From Metabacillus endolithicus (GTDB lineage Bacteria; Bacillota; Bacilli; Bacillales; Bacillaceae), in assembly GCF_023078335.1 (NCBI RefSeq), contig NZ_CP095550.1:62001-126000 (forward strand): 64,000 nt of DNA, read 5' to 3'. The position numbers and the translations under genes are program-made. Of the stretch, positions 1 through 8,721 are shown piece by piece; positions within the stretch are counted from its first letter, which is position 1; each line of letters starts with the position of its first letter. The notes beneath the pieces were generated by a model, which was not told the origin of the DNA, made no database searches, and saw nothing but the letters and a program-made list of their open reading frames with translations.

Positions 1-7
1 TATTCAT
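1..7 (-). CDS. 5' end of a gene running off the left edge
   Basis: Only the first two codons and one base are inside the window. An ATG at 7-5 is preceded on the minus strand by GGAGG at 20-16 with an 8-base spacer, which is an excellent ribosome binding site. The gene lies downstream of a two-component system in the same direction. In Bacillus such kinases are often followed by an ABC transporter gene, so that is a guess at identity. The sequence itself says nothing about the product. Confidence 0.45.
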
Positions 8-97
8 TATGATTTCCTCCATATTTTCATCTTACTGTTAGTTTATCTGCCGAATATGACAATAAAGTGACTGGCAAAGTGACAATTTATTCACATT

Positions 98-154
98 GGG
101 ACGGAGGGTCAGGTTCGTTGTCCCTCTGGGACACGGAACCTGACCCTCCGTCCC
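98..154. repeat. Large palindromic repeat, copy 1 (GGGACAGGTTC family)
   Basis: A perfect 19-bp stem (98-116 against 136-154) encloses a second small stem (TGTCCC 119-124 against GGGACA 128-133). The same nested design recurs near 53.6 and 54.3 kb. It sits directly after the histidine kinase stop codon and before the next gene, so the RNA hairpin could reduce read-through, although no T-run follows on the minus strand. Confidence 0.8.
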
Positions 155-155
155 C

Positions 156-1160
156 CTAAATCACTTGTTTATAAAACTTAATAATGAATGTTGTTCCTTT
201 TCCGATTTCGCTTTTTACTTCAATGTCGCCATGTTGACTTTTAATAATACTGTGTGCCATTGCTAGTCCTATACCAACACTATCTTCTCCTGCATTTTTA
301 CCTTTGTAAAAACGTTTGAATATGTAAGGTAAATCTTCTTTTGAAATTCCCTTGCCATTATCAGAGAGAATCAATTCCGTAAAAAGTGCATTTTCTGTAA
401 ACGATATGGAAATTTCTCCACCATCCTGTGTATGCTCCACACAGTTTTTTAAAATATTGATAATCGCCTCTGTTGTCCAGTTGAAGTCACCAATAAAGGA
501 TCCTTCTTTATCACCCGTTACGTTAAGAGTTTGCTGCTTAATATCCATTGGCACTAAAACAGGTTGAATCGCTTGTTCTACTAATTCAGAAACAAAAATA
601 GGATCCTTTTTAAAAGGAACGGTTCCAGCGTCAATTTTTGAGAGCTTTAATAAAGAAGATACAAGCCATTCAATTCGTTCAAGCTGCACGCGAATGTTAT
701 TCGTGAACTCTTCTCGCTTTGCTTCATCAAGCTTCGTGTCACCTAAAAGATCTGACATGACCATCATCGAAGTTAATGGTGTTTTTAGCTGGTGAGAAAT
801 ATCTGAAATGGCATTTGTTAGCTTTACTTTATCTTGTTGTAACAACGAGTGGTGCTCAGATAGCATTAATGTTACTTTATATATATCACTCTTTAAAATA
901 CTAAGTTCACCTTCATAATTATCACGAACATCCAGACTATAATCACCGCTTGAAATTTTACGTAAATAACCTGATAGCTTTTCTATCTCCCGGTATCTCC
1001 ATTTTGTGAAAAATAAACTACAGGCAATTAGTAGATTTGAGGTTAGAAAAACCACCGTTGCTGCTTGTCCAGAAAGCAGGGAAAAAGTAGCGATGGTTGC
1101 TAGTAACGTTATAGCTATTAAAGCAACTAAAAAAAATTGAATTTCTTTGTTTCGTAACAT
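156..1160 (-). CDS. Two-component sensor histidine kinase
   Basis: A membrane sensor kinase that would autophosphorylate on His and pass phosphate to the regulator encoded just upstream. With the ATG at 1160 it has 334 residues. Two membrane segments (about residues 8-30 and 36-53) are joined by only a few external residues. A HAMP-like linker follows, then the dimerisation helix with H-box SHQLKTP (His123) and an ATPase domain with NCVEH (N box), DNGKG (G1) and GIGLA (G2). The tiny external loop suggests sensing within the membrane or through a partner protein, as in BceS-type kinases. A GTG at 1190 in frame would overlap the regulator; I prefer the ATG three bases after the regulator's stop. 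Confidence 0.9.
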   Translation of the reverse strand: MLRNKEIQFFLVALIAITLLATIATFSLLSGQAATVVFLTSNLLIACSLFFTKWRYREIEKLSGYLRKISSGDYSLDVRDNYEGELSILKSDIYKVTLMLSEHHSLLQQDKVKLTNAISDISHQLKTPLTSMMVMSDLLGDTKLDEAKREEFTNNIRVQLERIEWLVSSLLKLSKIDAGTVPFKKDPIFVSELVEQAIQPVLVPMDIKQQTLNVTGDKEGSFIGDFNWTTEAIINILKNCVEHTQDGGEISISFTENALFTELILSDNGKGISKEDLPYIFKRFYKGKNAGEDSVGIGLAMAHSIIKSQHGDIEVKSEIGKGTTFIIKFYKQVI

Positions 1161-1161
1161 C

Positions 1162-1851
1162 CTAGTCACCAACCTTATAGCCCATGCCACGAACTGTCTT
1201 GATAATGGTTGGGTTTTGCGGCTCGTCCTCTAGCTTTTCTCGTAGTCTTTTTATGTAAACCGTCAAGGTATTATCATTCACAAAGTCTCCTGCTACGTCC
1301 CAAATTCGGTCAAGCAGTTGTACTCGGGTGAGGACTTGTCCAATATGATTTGCAAAGATCAAAAGAAGACGGTATTCCAACGCAGTGAGGAGCACTTCTT
1401 CCCCGTTTTTGTACACCTTTCCTTCTAGTGTATTGATCCGAATATTTTCAATTTCAAACATATTTTTTGCTTGAGTTGTTGATTGTTTATTGTAACGGCG
1501 AAGCACGGATCGAATTCTAGAGAATAACTCACGAATACGAAACGGTTTTGTCATATAATCATCCGCACCCATATCAAGCCCCATTACGACATTCACTTCA
1601 TCATCCAAGGCAGTTAAAAAGATGACAGGCTTATCTCCACGTTTCTTCACTAACTCACATAGCTCATAGCCACTTCCATCTGGCAAAGACAAATCAAACA
1701 AAAACAAATCTACCTCATTTAATTGCTTTGCAATCACATTTTTTGCCTGCTCAGTATCATAGCAAACAATCGTTTCATATCCTTCTTGTTTTAATGAGTA
1801 ATCCAAGCCCATTGCAATTGATTTATCATCTTCGACAAGTAATATTTTCAT
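1162..1851 (-). CDS. OmpR/PhoB-family response regulator
   Basis: DNA-binding partner of the downstream kinase. It has 229 residues: an N-terminal receiver domain with acidic pocket Glu7-Asp8-Asp9, phospho-acceptor Asp53 (FDLSLPDG) and conserved Lys in TKPF, then a C-terminal winged helix ending in VRGMGYKV, typical of OmpR-type regulators. The ATG at 1851 is preceded by AAAGGTG at a good distance, so I use it rather than the GTG nine bases upstream. The pair is translationally close (stop 1162, kinase start 1160). Its target is unknown; the gene starting at the left edge is a candidate. Confidence 0.93.
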   Translation of the reverse strand: MKILLVEDDKSIAMGLDYSLKQEGYETIVCYDTEQAKNVIAKQLNEVDLFLFDLSLPDGSGYELCELVKKRGDKPVIFLTALDDEVNVVMGLDMGADDYMTKPFRIRELFSRIRSVLRRYNKQSTTQAKNMFEIENIRINTLEGKVYKNGEEVLLTALEYRLLLIFANHIGQVLTRVQLLDRIWDVAGDFVNDNTLTVYIKRLREKLEDEPQNPTIIKTVRGMGYKVGD

Positions 1852-1950
1852 ATTTAGCACCTTTTCTGTGTATTTACTATAAACTTTTTTATTATTTTAT
1901 AAATTCTCCTATGATAACGATGTACTAAACCCCAGATTAAGCACGAAAGA

Positions 1951-2334
1951 TTATTTTTTCACGATAGCAACGTCTTTATTTTTTCTGTTTTGAACTTCAT
2001 CCATTTTCAGATAAAAGCTTTCCTCTAAATCAATTTCAAAGTAATTTGCAAACTTCGTGATGTATGCAAGACAATCAGCAAATTCTTTCCCTAGTTCCTT
2101 TTTTATACTGTCTTTCGCTATTTCAAACGCTTGATCTTCTGACATTCCGTCATTGATCATTGTATTTGTCATATTGAAGGCTTTGCGCAATTCTTCTGCT
2201 ATTTCTGCAACTTCTGTTGTTAGCAGCATGTAATTATTTAATAGTGATGACTTTGTTCTTTCGTAATCATCTGTTTTAATTTGCCAATTCATTTCCTCTT
2301 GGTATTGTTTTGAAAATTCTTGTAGTTTTTTCAT
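1951..2334 (-). CDS. MazG-like nucleotide pyrophosphohydrolase
   Basis: A 127-residue all-alpha protein of the MazG/dUTPase-like superfamily, which hydrolyses nucleoside triphosphates to monophosphates and pyrophosphate. The metal-binding pattern is visible: TTEVAEIAEELRKAF about residues 40-54 and KKELGKEFADCLAYI about residues 79-93, matching ExxE followed by ExxxD. AGAGGAAC precedes the ATG. It appears to be a single-gene unit between the two-component operon and a HAD hydrolase. The substrate cannot be read from sequence; house-cleaning of modified nucleotides is the usual role. Confidence 0.8.
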   Translation of the reverse strand: MKKLQEFSKQYQEEMNWQIKTDDYERTKSSLLNNYMLLTTEVAEIAEELRKAFNMTNTMINDGMSEDQAFEIAKDSIKKELGKEFADCLAYITKFANYFEIDLEESFYLKMDEVQNRKNKDVAIVKK

Positions 2335-2460
2335 GTTTGTTCCTCTTTATTCTTTAGTTTATATGGATGATATAACTTATTTTAAGACAAATCAGATGTT
2401 CAAGCCAATACTAGAATAAGAGTATTATTTTATTTAGCAACTTCCTAGACAAACAAAAAA

Positions 2461-2495
2461 CACTTCGTTCTTCTCTTTATAAGAAAAACGAAGTG
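2461..2495 (-). terminator. Rho-independent terminator after the HAD hydrolase gene
   Basis: CACTTCGTT (2461-2469) pairs with AACGAAGTG (2487-2495). On the minus strand the stem is followed by a run of six T, so it would end the transcript of the HAD gene. Confidence 0.75.
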
Positions 2496-2554
2496 AATAT
2501 GTCAGCGTATTGATATTTTAGTTCATAGCTACATTCAAAACATATCCAAATCAA

Positions 2555-3262
2555 TCACGAGTTTTCACTAAACAAGTATAACAGCTCTTTAGCACTATGT
2601 ACCTCATAATCGGGTTTATAGACAGCATCTGCTGCTAACCCCTTCTTTCGATGATTCATCCAAATTGCATGCCAGCCTGCTTGCTTTGCTCCAATTATAT
2701 CTTTTTCAAAATTGTCCCCGATATATACCGTTTTGCTTTGATCGAGGTCCATTTTCTGTTCAATAAATTCAAACACTTCTCTTTTTGGTTTCGCGTGGCC
2801 AATACTTCCAGAAATAAACGTCTTTTCTGCAGGTATCCAGCGATTAAGACCGAGCTGCTCTATTTTCATGGCTTGATGTTTTTCTTCACCATTCGTAAGA
2901 ATTCCAAGCTGTTTCCCATCTCTGTAAAGAAGATTCAGTAATTCTTCCACTTCCGGAAACAATGTAATATTGTTTTGTTCAGCAACGTATGTTTCATGAA
3001 AAATGGCTGCTTTTTCCGTATCTATTGGAATGTTAAAGTCTTTACAAGCAGCAATTATTCGTCCTGTCTGCCATTCAAATTGAGATATTTCTCCCGCTTC
3101 ACTTTGATCAAATAAGATCTCACTATATTTTCGACTAGCTTTATATAATTGATCAATTTCTTCATCTTTTAATGGTTCCTGGAACAGCTTTCTTACCGTT
3201 TTATGAAAAGATTGGGCTTGGTCGTATAGTGTATCATCGACGTCAAAAATGTATGTATTCAT
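2555..3262 (-). CDS. HAD-family hydrolase (nucleotidase-like, YfnB/YjjG type)
   Basis: A 235-residue cytoplasmic phosphatase of the haloacid dehalogenase superfamily. Motif I FDVDDTLYD lies at residues 5-13 with the nucleophile Asp and the acid/base Asp. Motif II is LTNGEEKHQ near residue 122, motif III has Lys in HAKPKREVF near residue 159, and motif IV is IGDNFEKDI near residue 186. The alpha-helical cap between motifs I and II fits the subgroup that removes phosphate from (d)NMPs or small phosphometabolites. Length matches B. subtilis YfnB (235 aa). It is transcribed alone. The exact substrate is not known. Confidence 0.85.
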   Translation of the reverse strand: MNTYIFDVDDTLYDQAQSFHKTVRKLFQEPLKDEEIDQLYKASRKYSEILFDQSEAGEISQFEWQTGRIIAACKDFNIPIDTEKAAIFHETYVAEQNNITLFPEVEELLNLLYRDGKQLGILTNGEEKHQAMKIEQLGLNRWIPAEKTFISGSIGHAKPKREVFEFIEQKMDLDQSKTVYIGDNFEKDIIGAKQAGWHAIWMNHRKKGLAADAVYKPDYEVHSAKELLYLFSENS

Positions 3263-3439
3263 TATTAGAGCGCTCCTTTTGTTATGATAATCATACTGAT
3301 TATGTGAAATAAAAACGAGGGGTCATACATTAACGGGTGCGGTTTTGTAGCACTAAATTTTAGGACTGTAATTGTAATTCGCACTTAAATTAACAGATAT
3401 GGGGCACTTTATCCTTGTTTTTTCACCTAATTTGAAAAA

Positions 3440-3640
3440 TAAACGAAAAAAGTCCGTTTAAATTGGGAAATCCCTATTTTTCTCGCAAAATAAAAGGAGT
3501 TTTTCCTCTTATATGAACCTAATCTTTAAATTTAGCTTAATATAGTGAAGTTAACCGGACTATTTCCGCTTATATCGATGTTTTAAGCACCTACTTTATA
3601 CATTAACCGGAATTTCTCCGCCTATCAATTCCTATACTCC
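3440..3640. repeat. Degenerate palindromic repeats in a gene-free spacer
   Basis: The spacer 3263-3920 holds no credible gene. Between about 3440 and 3640 short imperfect palindromes recur, such as CCGGACTATTTCCGCTTAT (from 3555) and CCGGAATTTCTCCGCCTAT (from 3607), with a weaker AGGAGTTTTTCCTCTTAT copy from 3495. The spacing is roughly 50-60 bp. They look like a worn dispersed-repeat family; no function is evident. Confidence 0.5.
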
Positions 3641-3821
3641 GAAAAAGCCTTTTCTTTCTACTAAATTTTCTAATTTAAAAATCCAAAACCCTTACCACTC
3701 TCAGTACATCGACCCCAATTAATTTAGCAAACAAACTCGCACACTGACACTAACTTTTATCATCCTGTTGAAAGGAATAGCACTACATATATGTGCTTTT
3801 ATAAGCAACAAAAAAGATGAA

Positions 3822-3845
3822 GTCCAATTCATTTGCGAATTGGAC
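3822..3845 (-). terminator. Hairpin downstream of the coiled-coil gene
   Basis: GTCCAATTC (3822-3830) and GAATTGGAC (3837-3845) form a perfect 9-bp stem. On the minus strand it is followed by TTCATCTTTTTTG, which fits a terminator for the gene at 3921-4202. Confidence 0.7.
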
Positions 3846-3920
3846 TGCTATTTCGTATGCGAATTAAGTTTTTGTAATCGAAAACCAAGGCGTTAGTCAT
3901 ACATCCTATCGTTTTTACCG

Positions 3921-4202
3921 TTAGTTATTATTTTTCGTTTTTAGAAAATAAATTTCCTTCTCTAGTTTATTAACTTTGTCAGCAATAAATTCAAATTCAT
4001 TTATTCTTTGCTCATTTGTTAATTCAAACTGATTACCAACACCATCAAGTTTTGCATCAATCTTGTCAAAACGATCGTGCATTTCTATTTTCAAACTCTT
4101 TATATTCTTGTTCACGTCAGTTTTGAATTGTGTCATATCTAATTTGATATTCTTTAAATCTTTGTTCATTTCAGTGAGTAGATTAAGAATTTTTTCATCC
4201 AA
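3921..4202 (-). CDS. Small coiled-coil protein of unknown function
   Basis: A 93-residue protein that is almost entirely charged heptad-like helix (for example NKNIKSLKIEMHDRFDKIDA and ADKVNKLEKEIYFLKTK), so it is probably a coiled coil. It has no signal peptide or membrane segment. The start is a TTG at 4202: AGAGGTGAT lies seven bases upstream on the minus strand and no ATG is better placed. Similar short proteins occur in Bacillus genomes, but I do not recognise a specific family. It has its own terminator and no operon partner. Confidence 0.65.
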   Translation of the reverse strand: MDEKILNLLTEMNKDLKNIKLDMTQFKTDVNKNIKSLKIEMHDRFDKIDAKLDGVGNQFELTNEQRINEFEFIADKVNKLEKEIYFLKTKNNN

Positions 4203-4383
4203 TTAAATCACCTCTACCTGATATTATAATATAAAATTGTCAGCTTTTGTTTACTACCTCATATTAAATAGATCAATGCATTAGCATCATACTCCTTTTT
4301 ATGATGGGTAATGATGACAACCCTTGATTATATCTATATTCAACCATATAACTGGAACGTATGTTCTTATCTATTTAATAATC

Positions 4384-4574
4384 ATGACAAAAACGGTTAA
4401 AGTTGTTCCTGCAATCATTGAAAATGAGCAAAATGAAATTCTTTTGCTTTAAGATTACCTGAAAGGGCAATGCCAAATATGTGGGAATTCCTGGTGGAAA
4501 AGTTGATAAAGACGAAGACATTTATTCTGCTTTAGTGAGTGAGATTAAAGAGGAGCTAGACTGTAAACTGTGAA
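4384..4574 (+). pseudogene. Broken 5' fragment of a NUDIX hydrolase gene
   Basis: This stretch is a degraded copy of the intact NUDIX gene at 9428-9823. It begins with ATGACAAAAACGGTTAAAG and follows the intact gene through the NUDIX box (AAATATGTGGGAA, then GGTGGAAAAGTTGATAAAG). One base is missing near 4439 and one near 4490, so the frame is lost twice. The match stops near 4574, and the last third of the gene is absent. It abuts the 3' end of the opposite-strand gene at 4588. It is a duplication remnant, not a working gene. Confidence 0.85.
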
Positions 4575-4587
4575 TCTCTAAAGTTTT

Positions 4588-4989
4588 TTATACCCTCCAT
4601 ACATTAGACAACTGCTGAAATCGAGGTGTTATGATAAACAGTGTTTCTTCTCTTCCATACTCCTCTACTATATTTGGAACTAATTCTACTAGTGTATAAC
4701 TGATCGAATGGATCTCCACTTGTAGATTTATAGGTGAAACGTTTTGGAGCATAGTGTACATTTCATTTGTTTCGTCGGCGTTTCGGTAGAGGATGGAGAG
4801 GAACTCTTTTTGTTCTGTTTTATATTGGTGGGCATTAATCGATGCTCTGGCGTATTGTTGCATTTCGGTTAATAGAAGAGAGAGCCGGCGGGCGATCGCG
4901 TTTGGCTCTCTTATTTCTGTAAAGTGATGATAAAGTTTTGTGTTGGCTTCATAGCTTTTTTGTTCGAGCTTTTGTAAATGAGTTTTCAT
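4588..4989 (-). CDS. Hypothetical helical protein downstream of the molybdoenzyme
   Basis: A 133-residue, mostly helical soluble protein with no recognised motif. It starts 11 bases after the end of the molybdopterin oxidoreductase, in the same direction, so the two are probably co-transcribed. By position it could be an accessory or maturation factor, but no family signature supports that. There is no signal peptide. The C-terminal half (VELVPNIVEEYGREETLFII) is the best-formed part. Confidence 0.6.
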   Translation of the reverse strand: MKTHLQKLEQKSYEANTKLYHHFTEIREPNAIARRLSLLLTEMQQYARASINAHQYKTEQKEFLSILYRNADETNEMYTMLQNVSPINLQVEIHSISYTLVELVPNIVEEYGREETLFIITPRFQQLSNVWRV

Positions 4990-5000
4990 AAAATCACTCC

Positions 5001-7241
5001 TTATTTCTTTTCTAGTAATTTTTCAACTTTACAGGCGCCAGCTTTAAATCGCGGCTGCTTGGATACTTGATCCCAAATATCGACCGTAAGGATATTAGCA
5101 GCTTCATCTTCCGTTAATGCTCCAAAATGAAACGGGATGAACACCGAACCTGGCATGACCGAGTCTACAATTCTTGCAAGTACGCTAATTGAACCTCGTT
5201 TGGTCGTTATTCTAACGTAGTCACCTGTTTCTAATGATAGTGTTTTCGCGTCAATAGGATGAATTTCGGCATACGATTCTGGGGCTGCCATTTGTAAAAT
5301 TGGTGCTCTTCCTGTTTTCGTTCGAGTATGCCAGTGATACACCAATCGACCGTTGTTTAAGGAAAATGGATATTCTTGATTAGGATGCTCTGGTGCTGGA
5401 TTCCAATGAAATCCGTAAAGGATAGCTCGCCCATTAGCCTCTAGATCGTTAAACTCTTTTCTCGTTCTTGCTCTTCCTGTTTCTAGTAATTTTCCATATG
5501 AGTGAGCATCATCAACATTTGTATGAAAATGACCATCCGTATACAAACGTTTTTTTCCTTGGGGGTAGTGCTCATTACACGGCCATTGGATACCTCCAAG
5601 CTCCTCCATTTTCTCATAAGTCATGCCCGACATATCACAGGGACGCCCCTTTGAGATAAGCTTCCATTCATTAAATGCTTCTTCAGGAGTTTGATAAGTT
5701 ATTAGAGGATTCCCGTGCCGATCTCTAAGATTCATACGTCTGGCAAACTCCAGCAGCAATTCAAAATCTGATGGCAGTCCGCTCGGAGCTGAAACAGCCT
5801 TTCTGAGTACATTTACCCTTCGCTCTAAATTCGTCATCGTCCCTTCCTTTTCACCCCATATAGCTGTTGGCAGTACGAGATCCGCTAGTTCTGCTGTTTC
5901 ACTTAAGAACGGATCTTGGACAACGAGAAATACTTTTTTTAACAGCTTGATGACCCGGTCACGATTCGGCAGGGTCACGACTGGATTTGTTGCCATAACC
6001 CACATCATTTGGATCGCTCCGTTTTCTATCAGTTCAAGCATATTCATAATATGAGTTACAGGACCAACAGGAAGTGTACCGAACGGAAGATTCCACAACT
6101 CTTCCATTTCTCGTATATGATTCGGGTTGGAAGAGTTACGGTAGCCCGGATAAAACACGGCACCACCTACTTCTCGGTTAGACATGGCACTAGGCTGTCC
6201 GTCTTGCTGAAACGGCCCGGAACCTGGCTTTCCGATTTTCCCCATGATCAAGTGCATTGAATTGACTAAAGTGGCAGCCGGTGTGGCATCCATGCTTTGA
6301 TAAACTCCCTGTAACAGAAGTGTCAAGGTCGACTGCGATGTACCTATTAATCTTGCACACTCGTATAGCTCGTCTTTTGATACACCCGTAATGTTCTCTA
6401 CTACTTCCGGTCTGTATGCTAAGGCTGTATTTTTTAAGCTATCAAAACCAATTGTGTGTTTTTCGATAAAGCTACTATCAATCCATCCATGTGTAATGAG
6501 TAAGTGAATGATACCATTCAATAAAGCAACATTCGTTCCACTTTTAGGATAGAGAGATAAATCAGCAAAACGCTGCGTAAGAGTCTGTCGCGGATCAATG
6601 ACAATTAGCTTCGTACCATTATTTCTTTTAGCTTCGAGAACTCTTTCCCACATAACTGTATTCGTTTCGCTCATATTAAGACCAATAATGACAATCACTT
6701 CTGTTATATCAATGTCTTCCATGCAGGCTGGAGGTCCGTCTGAACCAAACGATTGAATAAGCGACCACTCGGCGGTAGCCGTACAAAGACGGGTATTGGC
6801 ATCGATGTTATGCATACCTAAGCCTGCCTTCATCACTTTTGCAATCGTATAATATTCTTCTAGATATGCCTGTCCGGTATGATAAAAGCCGAGGCTCTTG
6901 GGGCCAACATGACGGACGAGTTCCGTCGTTTTTTCAACTAATAGAGCTAACGCATCATCCCAGGAGGCTTTTACTAACACCCCTTGCTTATTACGAATAA
7001 GCGGGCTCGTTAATCGATCGGTACTGTTATTTGCCCACCATTGATTCTCTCCCTTTGGTCCTAGTCTTCCTTGGTTAGTGGGATATTGCTTATTCCCTTT
7101 TATGCCTACGATTTGGTCGTCTTTTACTGCCACAAAACAACCACAGCCGTTGGAGCATATATTACAGGTCGAATACACCCATCGATCAATTTCACCTTGT
7201 GTATAAACGTTCATATCTTCTCTGCTGCTTTTCCAGGCCAT
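5001..7241 (-). CDS. Molybdopterin oxidoreductase (assimilatory nitrate reductase-like)
   Basis: A 746-residue catalytic subunit of the DMSO-reductase superfamily, binding a molybdopterin guanine dinucleotide cofactor in the cytoplasm (no Tat signal). The N-terminal cluster region has Cys26, Cys29 and Cys33. The expected fourth Cys, 27 residues further on, is Gly61 (GRLGPKG instead of GRLCxKG), so a normal 4Fe-4S cluster is doubtful. NTRLC places the likely Mo ligand at Cys153, as in the nitrate reductase/NapA group. The C-terminal beta-barrel (residues about 620-740) ends the protein. AAGGGGG precedes the ATG. The small gene upstream ends two bases before it, and a helical protein follows. 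Substrate unproven: nitrate or another oxyanion/organic compound. Confidence 0.85.
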   Translation of the reverse strand: MAWKSSREDMNVYTQGEIDRWVYSTCNICSNGCGCFVAVKDDQIVGIKGNKQYPTNQGRLGPKGENQWWANNSTDRLTSPLIRNKQGVLVKASWDDALALLVEKTTELVRHVGPKSLGFYHTGQAYLEEYYTIAKVMKAGLGMHNIDANTRLCTATAEWSLIQSFGSDGPPACMEDIDITEVIVIIGLNMSETNTVMWERVLEAKRNNGTKLIVIDPRQTLTQRFADLSLYPKSGTNVALLNGIIHLLITHGWIDSSFIEKHTIGFDSLKNTALAYRPEVVENITGVSKDELYECARLIGTSQSTLTLLLQGVYQSMDATPAATLVNSMHLIMGKIGKPGSGPFQQDGQPSAMSNREVGGAVFYPGYRNSSNPNHIREMEELWNLPFGTLPVGPVTHIMNMLELIENGAIQMMWVMATNPVVTLPNRDRVIKLLKKVFLVVQDPFLSETAELADLVLPTAIWGEKEGTMTNLERRVNVLRKAVSAPSGLPSDFELLLEFARRMNLRDRHGNPLITYQTPEEAFNEWKLISKGRPCDMSGMTYEKMEELGGIQWPCNEHYPQGKKRLYTDGHFHTNVDDAHSYGKLLETGRARTRKEFNDLEANGRAILYGFHWNPAPEHPNQEYPFSLNNGRLVYHWHTRTKTGRAPILQMAAPESYAEIHPIDAKTLSLETGDYVRITTKRGSISVLARIVDSVMPGSVFIPFHFGALTEDEAANILTVDIWDQVSKQPRFKAGACKVEKLLEKK

Positions 7242-7243
7242 AC

Positions 7244-7468
7244 CTAATCCCCCTTAGTTTTTTTCTGTAAAATTTCAGTTATTTGCTGGTACGAAGGATA
7301 CGTTGGAAATGGTTTGATCGGTCGATAAGGAGAAAAAGGTGGCATATGTGGAGTTTCAGCTGAGTAGATCGGCAGTTCATTTCGAGGGACATTTGTTTCT
7401 GTTCTAAAGGGCGGAAAAATGAGTTGATCTAGCTGTAACTTCTTATTTTTTTCAGGTAGTTGCTCCAT
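7244..7468 (-). CDS. Small Pro-rich protein upstream of the molybdoenzyme
   Basis: A 74-residue protein rich in Pro and aromatic residues (FPPFRTET, MPPFSPYRPIKPFPTYPS). It has no membrane segment, Cys cluster or known motif. AAGGGGAAAACGAT precedes the ATG. Its stop lies two bases from the oxidoreductase start, so the two are translationally coupled and likely functionally linked. I do not recognise the family; a small partner or chaperone is possible. Confidence 0.6.
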   Translation of the reverse strand: MEQLPEKNKKLQLDQLIFPPFRTETNVPRNELPIYSAETPHMPPFSPYRPIKPFPTYPSYQQITEILQKKTKGD

Positions 7469-7579
7469 ATCGTTTTCCCCTTCCGTTTTTTGCTTATGTA
7501 TATTCTTTGTGGTTATGAGATAGAAGCATCTTAATGAAATTTCATCATAAACAACTACCTCTATGATCTGATAAATAAA

Positions 7580-7615
7580 AAAGGATAATCAGTCTATATA
7601 GACTAACTATCCTTT
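7580..7615 (-). terminator. Terminator after uppS
   Basis: AAAGGATA (7580-7587) pairs with TATCCTTT (7608-7615), with a second inner stem AGTCTATATAGACT. On the minus strand a T-rich tract follows, so it ends the uppS transcript. Confidence 0.75.
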
Positions 7616-7696
7616 CACTTATTTAGGTTTGTCTTGGTATGAAAGACAGAAGGTGCAACAGTAAGCGCAATTATTTTCTACTCCACATTCACTACC

Positions 7697-8467
7697 TTAT
7701 ATTCCGCCATACCGCCTTTTTCGCTGCCCGTATTCTTTTAAAGCATGTAGAAATTCAGTTTCAGAGAAATCCGGCCAAAGAACATCTGTAAACCAAAACT
7801 CTGTGTAAGCTAACTGCCAAAGCAGGAAATTACTTAGGCGCTTTTCTCCTCCTGTTCGAATAAGAAGATCAGGATCTTTTAGACCGGTTGTATAGAGATA
7901 TTTTGAAAAATGCTGTTCATCCAGGTCATCGAGTGATAATTTTTCATCGTTTAGATCTGTGAACATTTTTTTCATGGCTTTTAGAATCTCGTGTCTACTG
8001 CCATAGTTCAGAGCAATATTAAGCTGAAGCCCGTCATTTACTTTGGTACGGTCAATCGCATACTGAACGGCTTCACGTGTATGTGTTGGGAGATCTTCCA
8101 TATCACCGATTGCCTCGATGCGTACATTATTAGCTATAAGCTCTGGTAGATATATAGAAAGAAACTCCTTTGGAAGCCTCAAAATAGAGTCTACCTCCGA
8201 CTTCGGACGTTTCCAGTTTTCCGTGGAAAATGTATAAAGTGTTAGAACCTTGACCTTGCATTTGACGGCTATCTTAACAATTTTAACGACAGTTGATACC
8301 CCTTCTTTATGACCAGCTACTCGTGGCATTCCACGATTTCCGCCCCAACGTCCGTTTCCATCCATAATGATCGCAACATGATCTGGTGTATGAAGGTCTG
8401 ATATATCTTCTTCTGGATTATGGAAGGTTTTTTCTATCTGTTTATTATTGAGAAAAGGAATTTTCAA
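7697..8467 (-). CDS. uppS: Isoprenyl (undecaprenyl) diphosphate synthase
   Basis: A cis-prenyltransferase that adds isopentenyl units to farnesyl diphosphate to make the undecaprenyl carrier lipid for wall synthesis. Signatures in order: HVAIIMDGNGRW with catalytic Asp36, GHKEG, TLYTFSTENW, LNYGSRHEI, then DPDLLIRTGGEKRLSNFLLW and YTEFWF at the C-terminus. I use the TTG start at 8467 (256 aa) because GGAGGTG lies about eight bases upstream; the in-frame GTG at 8479 overlaps that ribosome binding site. It is not beside cdsA/dxr/frr, where the housekeeping copy usually sits, so it may be a second paralogue. It follows a small XRE regulator gene by a few bases. Confidence 0.93.
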   Translation of the reverse strand: MKIPFLNNKQIEKTFHNPEEDISDLHTPDHVAIIMDGNGRWGGNRGMPRVAGHKEGVSTVVKIVKIAVKCKVKVLTLYTFSTENWKRPKSEVDSILRLPKEFLSIYLPELIANNVRIEAIGDMEDLPTHTREAVQYAIDRTKVNDGLQLNIALNYGSRHEILKAMKKMFTDLNDEKLSLDDLDEQHFSKYLYTTGLKDPDLLIRTGGEKRLSNFLLWQLAYTEFWFTDVLWPDFSETEFLHALKEYGQRKRRYGGI

Positions 8468-8485
8468 TGTATTTTCCACCTCCTG

Positions 8486-8710
8486 TTATTTTTCCTGATT
8501 GTCTTCGTCACTTCTGTATTCTAAAATATCACCAGGTTGACAGTTTAATGCCTTACATATGCTATCTAAAGTTGATAAGCGAATTGCTTTGGCCTTTCCG
8601 TTTTTCAATATAGAAAGATTCGCCATGGTGATTCCTACTCTCTCTGATAGTTCCGTAACACTCATTTTTCTTTTCGCTAACATCACATCAATATTTATAA
8701 TAATTGCCAT
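8486..8710 (-). CDS. Small XRE-family regulator (YozG-like)
   Basis: A 74-residue protein that is almost only a helix-turn-helix domain: MLAKRKMSVTELSERVGITMANLSILKNGKAKAIRLSTLDSICKALNCQPGDILEY. It resembles the YozG/YvaO-type small regulators found next to DUF2975 membrane proteins in Bacillus. It lies 11 bases after the DUF2975 gene and a few bases before uppS. The three probably form one transcript. Likely role: autoregulation of this unit (inference). Confidence 0.85.
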   Translation of the reverse strand: MAIIINIDVMLAKRKMSVTELSERVGITMANLSILKNGKAKAIRLSTLDSICKALNCQPGDILEYRSDEDNQEK

Positions 8711-8721
8711 TGTTGTTCACC

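Noticed and set aside
98..154. Insertion sequence ends
   Set aside because: The palindromes are complete nested hairpins and no transposase gene or target-site duplication is seen.
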